A stretch of 64,000 nt of DNA. It comes from Sulfuricurvum sp. Lineage in GTDB: Bacteria; Campylobacterota; Campylobacteria; Campylobacterales; Sulfurimonadaceae. The first letter of the stretch is position 1, and each line of letters starts with the position of its first letter. The position numbers were made by a program, and so were the translations under genes. Under the pieces are notes generated by a model. That model was not told where the DNA came from. It did not search any database and saw nothing but the letters and a program-made list of their open reading frames with translations. Below are positions 1 to 9,044 of this stretch, one piece after another. Location of the stretch: positions 1-64,000 of the forward strand of contig JAQULP010000010.1 of assembly GCA_028718525.1 (NCBI GenBank), read 5' to 3'.

Positions 1-622
1 GCTCAGAGCGCGGCGCAATCCGCCGTCGAGAGCGCCACGACCCAGCTGGGCTCCGCGACCGCTCTCCTGGGCGATGCCACCGCCTTACACAACACCCTTG
101 AGAGCGCCAGCGACGCCATCGTCGCGGCGGCGGAAGAGCTCTCGGCGTCGACGCTCTCCGCAGCCTCCACCGAAGCCTCCGCGGCCGAAGCGGCACACCG
201 CCTGGCCTCGACCCAAGCCTCGGCCACCGATCTGGCTCAGAGCGCGGCACACAGCGCCCTCTCATCCCTCACGGAGGATCCGACCACCGTGCAAGCGGCC
301 GAGAGTGCCGGTGAAGCGGCCGTTGCCGCCGCACAGAACTACGTGGACGCGGCGACCCTCGCCGTGGAGGCGGCGAATCAGTCTCTGAACCTCGCCGATG
401 CGGCGGTCCTCGCCGCTCAAGAGGCGCTCACCACCGCGACCGCGGCCAACGAAGATACGACCCAAGCCTCGGCGGATCTGGCGGAAGCACACGCGGCTCA
501 GAGCGCGGCGCAATCCGCCGTCGAGAGCGCCACGACCCAGCTGGGCTCCGCGACCGCTCTCCTGGGCGATGCCACCGCCTTACACAACACCCTTGAGAGC
601 GCCAGCGACGCCATCGTCGCGG
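1..622 (+). repeat. GC-rich 495-bp coding tandem repeat, cut by the window edge
   Basis: Bases 1-127 recur exactly at 496-622, giving a 495-bp (165-codon) period in frame with the adhesin. The unit itself consists of two related parts of about 78 and 87 residues, each opening with AQSAA(Q/H)SA. After 622 the sequence abruptly changes to AT-richer, unrelated coding sequence. Because the window begins inside a unit, more copies probably lie upstream. The unit is visibly richer in G and C than the rest of the gene. Confidence 0.9.
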
Positions 623-3600
623 ATACTCTTAACTTAGTGAATAATGCAAAGGCATTGTTGATAGAAGCCACACAGGCAACTAATGAAGCGATACAAATTG
701 CCAATGAAACTACGGCAAATGCAGAGGCTAATCCAACCCCGGAGAATCTTCTATTAGCCCAAAATGCCCAAAATGCGGCTCAAGAAGCGGCAATGAATGT
801 TACACATTCTCTCACTATTGTGGAAAATGCATTAACTACATTGAATACAATCGTCATCGCGGCAGAGGAAGTCATCGACACCCCTTCTTTGGGAGAACTC
901 ATTACGGCTGCAAATGAGACAATTCAATCCGCTCTTGAAATTTCGGGAATGAATGACCGTGTTTCGACCATTTCGGATGAAGATGCTTCGCTAAATGTTA
1001 TTGCTGAAAATATCCCTGTCGGGAGCTATACAGGCGTTACACTTAATGCAATTGATGTAGACGGCCAAAATGTAACCTATACGATTTCAGAAGGGGTACC
1101 GTTTAGTATCAATAGTGACGGTCAAATCGTGACAACCGATGTGATCAATTTTGAGGCTACACCGAATTTTACTTTTAATGTTACTGCTACGAGTGCGGAT
1201 GGAACGGTCTCGACAACGCCGATTACGATTGATATTGCAAATGTTAATGAAGTGATTTCTAATATTAAAGACTATGACGGTAGTTCAAATAGTGTAGCCG
1301 AAAACAGTATTAATGGAACATTAGTAGGAATTGATGCCGGCGCAATCGATGTGGATGGGGATAGCATCGCTTATATGCTTGTTGATGCCAATGGCAATGA
1401 AGTGACAAGCGGCCCTTTTGGCATAGATGCTACTACCGGTGTGGTAAGCGTTAGAGACGGGTCCCAACTTGATTACGAGAATGGCTCGACAGAGACCGTA
1501 ACGGTTAAAGCAATAAGCAGTGACGGTTCTAGCAGTACCCAATCCTTTACGGTTGCCATAACGGATATTCTTGAAAACACCCTAGTGAGTGATGTAAACA
1601 GCGGCTCTTCCAACGAAAGTATGGCATTAGATGAAGCCCTTTATAGCATTCAAAGCGGCAGTAGTGATGAAACGGTTGAAGCCTCTTTTGATGCGATGGA
1701 AAACGCTGTTGAAAATATTCCCGTGACAAATACCGTCAGTGTCGATGCCGCCGCGCTGGAGCAACTTACCCCATCAAGCGGGAGTGTAACAATCATCGGA
1801 ACGGTTACGGGTGATGTGGCTCAGGTACAACTCACTTTGTCTGATGGAACCCATTCATCCACACAAACGGCAAGCGTAGTGGAGGGGGGATTCGAAGCGG
1901 AGATGAATGTCGAAGCACTTGATCTCAATGCCCTTGAATTAACAACAATGGGACTTGATACGAGTGGTCAGGCACTGGAGGGGACAGATTCTCAGACGAT
2001 GAATATTCAATCGGTTCGGGGAATTGTACTGACCGAAAAAGATGATGTTTGGGGAGATAATGCTAATACATCCGGAAATGATACTGTCAAATCCCTGAAC
2101 GGGAACGATGTGATCAATACAGGTGAGGGGAACGATATCGTCCGTGATAAAGGGGGAAGCGATGTCATTTCTACGGGAAGCGGCAACGATACGGTCCGAA
2201 TGTTTGGAAATGATGCCAATATTATCGATTCAGGCTCAGGAAACGATACCGTCGTTACCAAAAACGGAAATGATCAAATTTCAAGCGGAAGCGGAAATGA
2301 TAAAATCAATGCCGGTGGCGGAACCAATACCATTGATGCCGGAAGCGGGGATGATAAAATCTCATCCGGAAGCGGAAATGACACGATTGCAGCCGGTGAT
2401 GGAAACGACTATATTTATACTGCCGGCGGAACCAATACCATTGATGCCGGAAGCGGGAATGACACCGTCAAAGGTGGAACCGGATCCGATACGATTTTCG
2501 GAGGAAGCGGAAAAGACAATATTTCCGGGAATGCCGGAAATGACATAATCGATGCCGGAGAGGGGAACGATATCGTCAGCGGCGGCAGTGGAGCCGATAC
2601 GATTCACGGCGGCAGCGGTAATGATATCCTGAATGCCGGATCGGATAACGATACGGTTTTTGGAGATGAGGGTGATGATATCCTTTACGGTTCACGTGGC
2701 AATGATATTTTAAGCGGCGGCAGCGGAAACGATACGATTGACGGCGGAGCCGATACGGACAGTGTGCTCTTTAGCGGAAACCGCTCCGATTATACGATTA
2801 CGTACAATGCTTCGGATAAAACCTATACGATAAAAGATAACCGTGAGGGGTCACCTGAGGGGACCGATAGTGTCAAAAACATCGAAAAATTTGTTTTTGC
2901 CGATAAAACCCTGACACAATCGACGCTGATCAATCAAGCACCGACTCTTTCCCATGATTCTGTGACAGTGAATGAAGACAATACGTATACGATGACGGTT
3001 AACGATTTCGGATATTCGGATAAAGACGGGGACAGACTCTCTGCCGTTAAAATCGATTCACTTCCCTCTAACGGTATTTTAGAATTAAACGGTACGGCCG
3101 TAACGGTTAATCAAGAGATTAGTGCCGATCAGATCGTTTCCGGCCATTTGCTCTTTATTCCCAATGCGAATAGTGATGCGGACGGAAGTTTTAGTTTTAA
3201 AGTTTCCGACGGACAATCCTGGAGTGCTTCAGGCAGTACGTCCGTCATCGTTAATGCCGTTTCAGATACTCCGGTATTGACTATGGCCATCGGAGGAGAA
3301 ACGGCACATACCGTTTCGGCTGTCGATACTGCCGCCATGCAGACATTGGGAATCACTCAGGGGTCAGACGGGAAATATTATCAGACAACGTATGAAGAGA
3401 CCGCAAAATTGATGACGACGACGACGATTGCCGTCGGGAAAGCACAATACATACGGCTTGATGATGCACCGGATCACGGTAAAGTCGAGATAAAAGTTGA
3501 CGGGACTTGGACGCAGGCCAAAGAGGGAGTCAATTATGACGCGAATTCCGAAGTTCGTTTTACCCCGGATCAAAATGCCGTCAATACGACAAAAGATATC

Positions 3601-5511
3601 AAAATCGGAACGTTCGGAGACAATGTCGGGAGCAATAAATTCACCGCTAAAGTTAATCTGTCTGATTGGGGAACAGTGAGCGGTGATGGGAAAACGGTCA
3701 CGAAAACCGATGGAGATCTGGTTGTAAAAACCGAAGTTATCGAAAACGGTGCCAATCAAAAACTGGGTGTCTATAATAAATCGGGATCGGCTGACGGAGC
3801 GGGTATCGGTGATACCGACAGTGCCGGATTAAGCAGCGGTGAAAGATTGGTAGTATCGATCAGCGGGCAGAACGTCAATAAGGTGACCTTTCAGCTTGAT
3901 GGGCTTGGCGGCTTATTTGATAACAATACCAAAGTGGCAATAACCGCCTACGATGCCAAAGGAAATGTAATCGATGCCCAGGGGGGATATCGCCAATCGG
4001 GGCATTTTGCCGATACGTATGAATTTACGACCAATGTTCCGGTCGCAAGATTTGAATTGACGACGGACAAGGGTAATGGAAATTACGTCGTTCAAAATAT
4101 GACCCTTTCCAAAACGGTTATGGACGAGGTGAAGTTTTCCGCAATTGCGGCGGACGGAACCGAAGTATCCCAGACCAGTAATATTAGTATTCAGCAAGGG
4201 ATGCAACCGACCGATATCCATTCCCTCCTTCCGGTATCGGATAAACCGATGACCAAAGAGGTTCAGGTCGTCGATACGGCAAGAATGGAGGCAAAAGGGG
4301 CCACATTGGTCGATGGCGTATGGGTCATCGCCCACAATACTGAAGTTCAGCCTCCGATGACGGAAGTGATCGATTCGTATAGCTATAATGTCACGCTTAC
4401 GGCAACTCTAAGCGATACGGATGGAAGCGAAAAACTCTCCCCGGTTACCCTTAATGCTCTTCCGTCGGATGTTGTATCGGTCAGTGTCGGTGGAGTTCAA
4501 TACGGCGTTAAGAACGGTTCGGTCTCAATTCCGGTAGTTTCCGGGGTGGATACGACGGTGGTCATGACAACGCACAATCCCCTGACTGCAGCGGCACTCA
4601 ATACGATTCAGGCAAGTGTTGTCTCTTCGGAAATCAACGGCGCGAGTACGGTGTCGACCGTCCATTATACGACACCGATTATCCTTGATATGGATGGTGA
4701 CGGTGTCCATACCGGTAATATTTCCGGAGGGGCGCACTTCGATATCGATGCGGATGGAGATTTGGATAGCGTCGGCTGGAGTGACGGAAAAGACGGATTG
4801 TTAGTACGTGATATCAATCATGACGGAATGATTAATGACGGCAGCGAACTTTTCGGAAGCTCTACGGTACTCCATGACGGTACAACCGCACACGATGGCT
4901 ATGAAGCGCTTCGCGATTTAGATGGAAATCAGGACAACGTTATAGACAGTAACGATGCGGCATACAGTGAACTTAAACTGTGGATGGATGCAAACCAAGA
5001 CGGAAAAGTAGATGACGGAGAGATGATGAGTCTCAAAGATGCCGGTGTCGAATCGATGAGTTTGAAATCCGAATCGTCGCTTGAAAACGATAACGGCAAT
5101 ATCGAAGGACTCAAATCCAGTTTTACGACGACTGAAGGTGAAACACATGAAATGGCCGATGTATGGCTTGCTACTGCACAAACGGCAGATGATCCGCAAA
5201 CGACCCTAAGCGCTATGAGTGAATCGATCCGTTTCGACGGGTTGGAAACCATGATTGAAGAGGCGAATGCCCAATCGGACAATCCGCTGAGTAATGATAT
5301 TGCCAACATTCCGCTGAGCTCGATCTTTACACTCGATCAAGACACCAGCGTGGCTATTTTCGAAGAAGATGTGACCGCGACACCGGCAAGTCATCAAACC
5401 GATAGCAAAACCACCGATTCTACGGCTGAAGAGGAACATCAAGAACTTTATATCGATAACTCGGACAGTATGATGCCAATCAATATTGATACGCCAATCT
5501 TAGATGGATAA
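1..5511 (+). CDS. Giant RTX/cadherin-type adhesin, 3' part (start lies before the window)
   Basis: The frame is open from base 1, so 1836 residues of a longer protein are visible. Order seen: Ala-rich, probably helical repeats (residues 1-208); two cadherin-like modules with VAEN and DVDGD motifs (about 329-520); roughly two dozen RTX nonapeptides of the GGSGNDTI type (about 694-923), which in this family bind calcium after export; a further cadherin/VCBS-like module (about 979-1090); and a Ca-loop domain with DMDGDG, DADGD and DANQDGK motifs (about 1561-1685), resembling FrpC-like proteins. RTX proteins of this layout normally leave by type I secretion with a C-terminal uncleaved signal and act in surface attachment or biofilm. 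No type I ABC exporter or adaptor gene is near it here. Function as an adhesin is inferred from architecture; the N-terminus is not visible. Confidence 0.9.
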   Translation, partial: AQSAAQSAVESATTQLGSATALLGDATALHNTLESASDAIVAAAEELSASTLSAASTEASAAEAAHRLASTQASATDLAQSAAHSALSSLTEDPTTVQAAESAGEAAVAAAQNYVDAATLAVEAANQSLNLADAAVLAAQEALTTATAANEDTTQASADLAEAHAAQSAAQSAVESATTQLGSATALLGDATALHNTLESASDAIVADTLNLVNNAKALLIEATQATNEAIQIANETTANAEANPTPENLLLAQNAQNAAQEAAMNVTHSLTIVENALTTLNTIVIAAEEVIDTPSLGELITAANETIQSALEISGMNDRVSTISDEDASLNVIAENIPVGSYTGVTLNAIDVDGQNVTYTISEGVPFSINSDGQIVTTDVINFEATPNFTFNVTATSADGTVSTTPITIDIANVNEVISNIKDYDGSSNSVAENSINGTLVGIDAGAIDVDGDSIAYMLVDANGNEVTSGPFGIDATTGVVSVRDGSQLDYENGSTETVTVKAISSDGSSSTQSFTVAITDILENTLVSDVNSGSSNESMALDEALYSIQSGSSDETVEASFDAMENAVENIPVTNTVSVDAAALEQLTPSSGSVTIIGTVTGDVAQVQLTLSDGTHSSTQTASVVEGGFEAEMNVEALDLNALELTTMGLDTSGQALEGTDSQTMNIQSVRGIVLTEKDDVWGDNANTSGNDTVKSLNGNDVINTGEGNDIVRDKGGSDVISTGSGNDTVRMFGNDANIIDSGSGNDTVVTKNGNDQISSGSGNDKINAGGGTNTIDAGSGDDKISSGSGNDTIAAGDGNDYIYTAGGTNTIDAGSGNDTVKGGTGSDTIFGGSGKDNISGNAGNDIIDAGEGNDIVSGGSGADTIHGGSGNDILNAGSDNDTVFGDEGDDILYGSRGNDILSGGSGNDTIDGGADTDSVLFSGNRSDYTITYNASDKTYTIKDNREGSPEGTDSVKNIEKFVFADKTLTQSTLINQAPTLSHDSVTVNEDNTYTMTVNDFGYSDKDGDRLSAVKIDSLPSNGILELNGTAVTVNQEISADQIVSGHLLFIPNANSDADGSFSFKVSDGQSWSASGSTSVIVNAVSDTPVLTMAIGGETAHTVSAVDTAAMQTLGITQGSDGKYYQTTYEETAKLMTTTTIAVGKAQYIRLDDAPDHGKVEIKVDGTWTQAKEGVNYDANSEVRFTPDQNAVNTTKDIKIGTFGDNVGSNKFTAKVNLSDWGTVSGDGKTVTKTDGDLVVKTEVIENGANQKLGVYNKSGSADGAGIGDTDSAGLSSGERLVVSISGQNVNKVTFQLDGLGGLFDNNTKVAITAYDAKGNVIDAQGGYRQSGHFADTYEFTTNVPVARFELTTDKGNGNYVVQNMTLSKTVMDEVKFSAIAADGTEVSQTSNISIQQGMQPTDIHSLLPVSDKPMTKEVQVVDTARMEAKGATLVDGVWVIAHNTEVQPPMTEVIDSYSYNVTLTATLSDTDGSEKLSPVTLNALPSDVVSVSVGGVQYGVKNGSVSIPVVSGVDTTVVMTTHNPLTAAALNTIQASVVSSEINGASTVSTVHYTTPIILDMDGDGVHTGNISGGAHFDIDADGDLDSVGWSDGKDGLLVRDINHDGMINDGSELFGSSTVLHDGTTAHDGYEALRDLDGNQDNVIDSNDAAYSELKLWMDANQDGKVDDGEMMSLKDAGVESMSLKSESSLENDNGNIEGLKSSFTTTEGETHEMADVWLATAQTADDPQTTLSAMSESIRFDGLETMIEEANAQSDNPLSNDIANIPLSSIFTLDQDTSVAIFEEDVTATPASHQTDSKTTDSTAEEEHQELYIDNSDSMMPINIDTPILDG

Positions 5512-5656
5512 AAATAATGGTTGACTAGGTTTTATTTAATGTTAATCCGTTATGATATGATCAAACTCATTTATGTAGATGCAAGACGTCTTAGGCAGAT
5601 TTCAAAGTTGGAGAGAAAAATAACGCATAAATCGGACGCTGAGCGAAGGAAAAATC

Positions 5657-5911
5657 ATGAAAAAGGTTCTTAAGGGTCTGGTGATTGCCCTGATTCTGAG
5701 CAATCAGGCATTTTCCGCAGATGAGGCGATTGAAAAAAAATGTTCTAAAAAGATCGCTTATTCGAATGAGGTGGGGGCAGGTTCCGGTTTGATCGGTTTG
5801 GTCGCAGTTGGTATCGTGATGGGGACAACGTTTATTTATAATGCTGTCGTCGGATCGGACGATGAGTGTAAAAAAGATATCAAAGAGAATAAAAACGAGC
5901 TCCCCCATTAA
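5657..5911 (+). CDS. Small exported or membrane protein of unknown function (84 aa)
   Basis: I do not recognise this family. Residues 1-20 look like a Sec signal peptide ending near AFSA. A second hydrophobic stretch (about 40-65, Gly/Val/Ile-rich) could anchor the mature protein in the membrane. The tail is charged and Lys/Glu/Asp-rich. Two cysteines lie either side of the hydrophobic stretch, one near residue 29 and one near 74. A GAAGGA-like ribosome site precedes the ATG closely, which supports translation. It stands alone between the adhesin and a thiamine-binding protein gene, both on the same strand; a role in adhesin biology cannot be inferred from position alone. Confidence 0.7.
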   Translation: MKKVLKGLVIALILSNQAFSADEAIEKKCSKKIAYSNEVGAGSGLIGLVAVGIVMGTTFIYNAVVGSDDECKKDIKENKNELPH

Positions 5912-5966
5912 GCTATGGCGTATTGGAAAAAGTTAGGTAAAATAGGAATAAAAAGAGGGTATTTTA

Positions 5967-6290
5967 ATGAGCGTTTTGCTTGAATTTGCGATGTTTCCAA
6001 CCAGCGGAGATTGCCGTGAGGGTTCATCGGTGTCACGTCAGGTGGCAAAAATCATTAATATGATCGATCACAGCGGATTGCCCTATCAGCTGACGCCGAT
6101 GGGGACGATCGTCGAGTGTGAAAGTGTCAAAGAAGCGCTGGGTATCGTTGAACGTTCGTACGAGCAGTTAGAGGGGTGCGAACGGGTCTATTCGACGATC
6201 AAACTCGATATCCGCGAGGGGACGATAGGGCGGCTGAAAGGTAAAATCGCTTCGGTCGAAGATAAAATCGGACGAAGCGTTCACCACTGA
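5967..6290 (+). CDS. MTH1187/YkoF-type thiamine-binding protein (DUF77)
   Basis: A 107-residue protein matching the MTH1187 family (DUF77): an N-terminal strand starting LLEFAMFPT, a conserved Ser-Val-Ser segment (SSVSRQVAKI), then YQLTPMGTIVE in the second strand. Members form small ferredoxin-like alpha/beta tetramers and bind thiamine or related pyrimidines. They are cytoplasmic, and their exact role in thiamine salvage is not settled. The start is well supported: GAGGG lies 7 bases before the ATG. It is followed tail to tail by the Cache-CheW gene with only 2 bases between the stops, so the two are separate transcription units. Confidence 0.8.
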   Translation: MSVLLEFAMFPTSGDCREGSSVSRQVAKIINMIDHSGLPYQLTPMGTIVECESVKEALGIVERSYEQLEGCERVYSTIKLDIREGTIGRLKGKIASVEDKIGRSVHH

Positions 6291-6292
6291 CC

Positions 6293-8872
6293 TTAGGCCA
6301 TTACCCGGTTCAGCGGACGGGAATAGGGCTGAATAAGCTGGGCATAGATTTTTGGAATATCGAGAATGGAGATCATTTCGTTTCCGAAATCTTCGGCCCG
6401 ATCCGGGATAATGACCGCTTTGGTGAGCGAATTTTCATTTTTCAAGACGTTGCTGTAATGGCTGATTGAGCGCAGCGGAATCTCCGGGCTGCTGTAGATG
6501 GCGTCGACGGCGAGACCGAGATAGACCACCTGACGTTCGATGACCGCTTTGACAATAATAATCGTATCGCTCTCTTTATTGTACTTTTTCTCTATCCCCA
6601 ACAATTTGGCCAGAGAGATGACGCTTACCATCCGTTTTTCATAGCCGATAACCCCTAAATTATATTCGCTGGCATGAAGTATCGACGTGAGCTCTTGCTG
6701 TACGAGCGAACAGACCACATTTTTAGATTCGACGGCGAATAAAGAGCCTTCGATAAAGAAGGTAGATATTTCGGCGGTCTCTTCATTGCCGTTGGCTTTG
6801 GGATAAACATATACCCGTTGTTCCGGCGCCGTATTTTCTAGGGCGTTTACCTCTCCGATAGGACGATAAAGGATGGCGATGACGTCGTTTGTGTATCCGT
6901 CGCTCCGTTTGTACTCCCGATATCCGTTAGAGCAGCTTGCCCCGATTGCATAGTAGATGCCGTTGAACGCAAGAATCATCCCCTCACTCTGTCCGGGTGA
7001 AAGGTTCAAAATCGATTCCGGAAGGGTAACGACCGACCCGGCAGTAATGTCCGGTGTCGTCGATGAGAGGACGTGTGCGTTACGGTTGATAAAAAGGGCG
7101 AACATCCCCTCTTTGATCTCATGTTTTTCATCTCTAGGGAGGGTATCGTAGAGCATCGCTTGAAATTGGGATTCGGCATCGAAAACAATCCCAATCCCCC
7201 CGACATTCTCTTCGTCCATAGTACGGATGCAGGCATTATAGATGTAGGTATGGCGGTTATCGTAAAAAGGGGTCGCTTCATAGTTTGAGACAACATATTC
7301 CTGGGTAGTTTCAAGCTGAAGGGTTTGCGTCGCCCATCCGTAACCGATTTTTTTCCCGATGCGGGTCTGTTCGTTCGGGTTGGAGACGGCGACGATCGTT
7401 CCGTCACGGTCATAGATGAACATCGTACTGTAAACGGTATAGAGATCGTTGATGTAGCGCAAAATTGCACTCATTTTCTCCTGTTTTGTTTCGGAGAGAT
7501 TCGGATTCGACAGCGATTCGCGGAAGGTTGTCGTCAAGGCCCACCATCGGCAGTCGTTGGCCCGTTCATACAGATTCCGGTCCATGATATCAATGGCAAG
7601 GGAAGATTGGAATTTCAGATCTTCGATATATTTGATGAGCATCGCCGAATTGAGGTTGGCAACCGTATGGTCAAAAACACGGTTGGTCTCTTCGCCCGTT
7701 TTGGAGATTTCGGCGAGCAGAGCTTTGGTAAAAGGGCTTTCATGACCGGTTGCGTTGGCAATTTGGACATTGCCGTTCCAGACTGTAATGTCGAGTTCCG
7801 TTTGGATCTTTTTCGCTTTATTCAAAATCTCTTTGAGCTCTTGCGGAAAATAGGTTTTTGCCGCAGCCACCGAATCGAAGAGTTCATTTTTGACAAATGA
7901 AGGGCGAGACGAGGATCGGAATGCCAGATGCAGCGGCACCATTGCGTGTCCGATCCATCCGGAACCGTTATACCCCTGGTAGCCGTTTGTTTTTACGGCT
8001 TTGTAGAGATATTCGAAGCCGGCATAGTAGGTTTGCTGATCTTCCGTGTTACGCGGTTGGAGATACGATCCGACCGGAACGTGGTGTGCCGATGAAGAGG
8101 CGATAACGGTTCCGTCCGGATTGAGAAGTTCGAGGGCTATATAAGGGTTTTCACGGGTCAATTTTTGGAATATCCCTTGCAATTCGTTTTCAAAACGGAA
8201 TACGAGGCACAGTACCCCTAGCGGTTCGTCATTTTCCGGATTGCAGACTCGGTAAGAATAGATCAAAGAGGGTTTGTTGTGGTTCAGGTCGCTTGGACGG
8301 AACGTTTCAACGTATCCTTGGTGGGTGCGCAACGATTCTTGCAGCAACGGATCTTTAGAGTGGGTGAGGGGATTGGTATGGTCAAGCTGTACCAGCACTC
8401 TCCCTTTCGTATCCAGTAAAATAATGTTTTCATAGACGCTGTATTTGGCAACGTATTCGCGAAAACGTTCGGCAAGAGCCTCTCTTTTTTTGAGTTTTAT
8501 CCCGCGCATCTCATCCGAGTTGGCTAAATCGGCAGAATGCAAAAAGAGGAGATATTCACGGATATCATCATCCGTTGCAAGAAACCCGATATCGGCGGTA
8601 CGTTCGAACAAATTTCGGATGAGGATATCGATGGCCGTTTGCGCTTTGGATTCAAGTTCGTTGAGGCTTTTGTTAAAAGTCTCTTCGATCAGACGCATTA
8701 GGGGTTCATCCAGCAAATCCTCAAACGCTTTTCGCGTTTCGCTGGTATCCATGCCGATATTGGACATGGACCCAAGCAGGGTCAGCAAATCCCATTTACT
8801 GGAGAGGGTACTCATATTTTTTTCAAAATTTTGAACTTCGGACATATAGCCGATCAAATGGTCTCGATGCAT
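6293..8872 (-). CDS. Soluble double-Cache protein with C-terminal CheW domain
   Basis: An 859-residue protein with no signal peptide or membrane helix that I can find. The N-terminal half (about 80-270) and the middle (about 430-620) each look like a Cache sensor module and seem duplicated: both start with a helix carrying RNLFER or RNLYER, and both have D-x-x-G core strands (LLDTKGRV, IYDRDGTI). The last ~155 residues (about 704-850) match CheW: TFFIEGSLFAVES, then LGVIGYEKRMVSVISL and LGLAVDAI. CheW domains couple receptors to CheA, so this may feed a sensed signal into chemotaxis arrays without a classical receptor helix bundle. Cache domains are usually periplasmic, so a cytosolic version is unusual. 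It lies alone, convergent with the thiamine-binding protein gene. Confidence 0.8.
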   Translation of the reverse strand: MHRDHLIGYMSEVQNFEKNMSTLSSKWDLLTLLGSMSNIGMDTSETRKAFEDLLDEPLMRLIEETFNKSLNELESKAQTAIDILIRNLFERTADIGFLATDDDIREYLLFLHSADLANSDEMRGIKLKKREALAERFREYVAKYSVYENIILLDTKGRVLVQLDHTNPLTHSKDPLLQESLRTHQGYVETFRPSDLNHNKPSLIYSYRVCNPENDEPLGVLCLVFRFENELQGIFQKLTRENPYIALELLNPDGTVIASSSAHHVPVGSYLQPRNTEDQQTYYAGFEYLYKAVKTNGYQGYNGSGWIGHAMVPLHLAFRSSSRPSFVKNELFDSVAAAKTYFPQELKEILNKAKKIQTELDITVWNGNVQIANATGHESPFTKALLAEISKTGEETNRVFDHTVANLNSAMLIKYIEDLKFQSSLAIDIMDRNLYERANDCRWWALTTTFRESLSNPNLSETKQEKMSAILRYINDLYTVYSTMFIYDRDGTIVAVSNPNEQTRIGKKIGYGWATQTLQLETTQEYVVSNYEATPFYDNRHTYIYNACIRTMDEENVGGIGIVFDAESQFQAMLYDTLPRDEKHEIKEGMFALFINRNAHVLSSTTPDITAGSVVTLPESILNLSPGQSEGMILAFNGIYYAIGASCSNGYREYKRSDGYTNDVIAILYRPIGEVNALENTAPEQRVYVYPKANGNEETAEISTFFIEGSLFAVESKNVVCSLVQQELTSILHASEYNLGVIGYEKRMVSVISLAKLLGIEKKYNKESDTIIIVKAVIERQVVYLGLAVDAIYSSPEIPLRSISHYSNVLKNENSLTKAVIIPDRAEDFGNEMISILDIPKIYAQLIQPYSRPLNRVMA

Positions 8873-9014
8873 GATTGCTCCTGAGCAAAAAGATTTGGGT
8901 TAAATCGTGACGACAGTATAGGAAGCAATAGGGCAAATTGGAGAAGGGAATATGATTAAAATTTAAACAGAATAATATTTTTATCACATATAATAAAAAA
9001 AAATGGATATTTCT

Positions 9015-9042
9015 TGATCACTTCCGCTGGAAGAAGTGATCA
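9015..9042 (-). terminator. Hairpin downstream of selO, possible terminator
   Basis: TGATCACTTC (9015-9024) and GAAGTGATCA (9033-9042) form a perfect 10-bp stem with an 8-base loop, 2 bases after the selO stop codon on the minus strand. A long T run follows on that strand, but about 11 bases after the stem, so efficiency as an intrinsic terminator is uncertain. Confidence 0.5.
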
Positions 9043-9044
9043 CT

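Noticed and set aside
3-704. Long open frames on the opposite strand and other frames across the GC-rich repeat
   Set aside because: They follow from the high GC content and the repeated Ala codons of the adhesin; the products are Arg/Ala-rich with no recognisable motif.
2090-2770. Regularly spaced short DNA repeats resembling a CRISPR array
   Set aside because: They are degenerate 27-base coding repeats for RTX nonapeptides, in frame with the adhesin and without unique spacers of constant length.
5512-5656. A TTGACT...TATGAT promoter before the small exported protein
   Set aside because: The spacing between the two boxes is about 24 bases, too long for a normal promoter.
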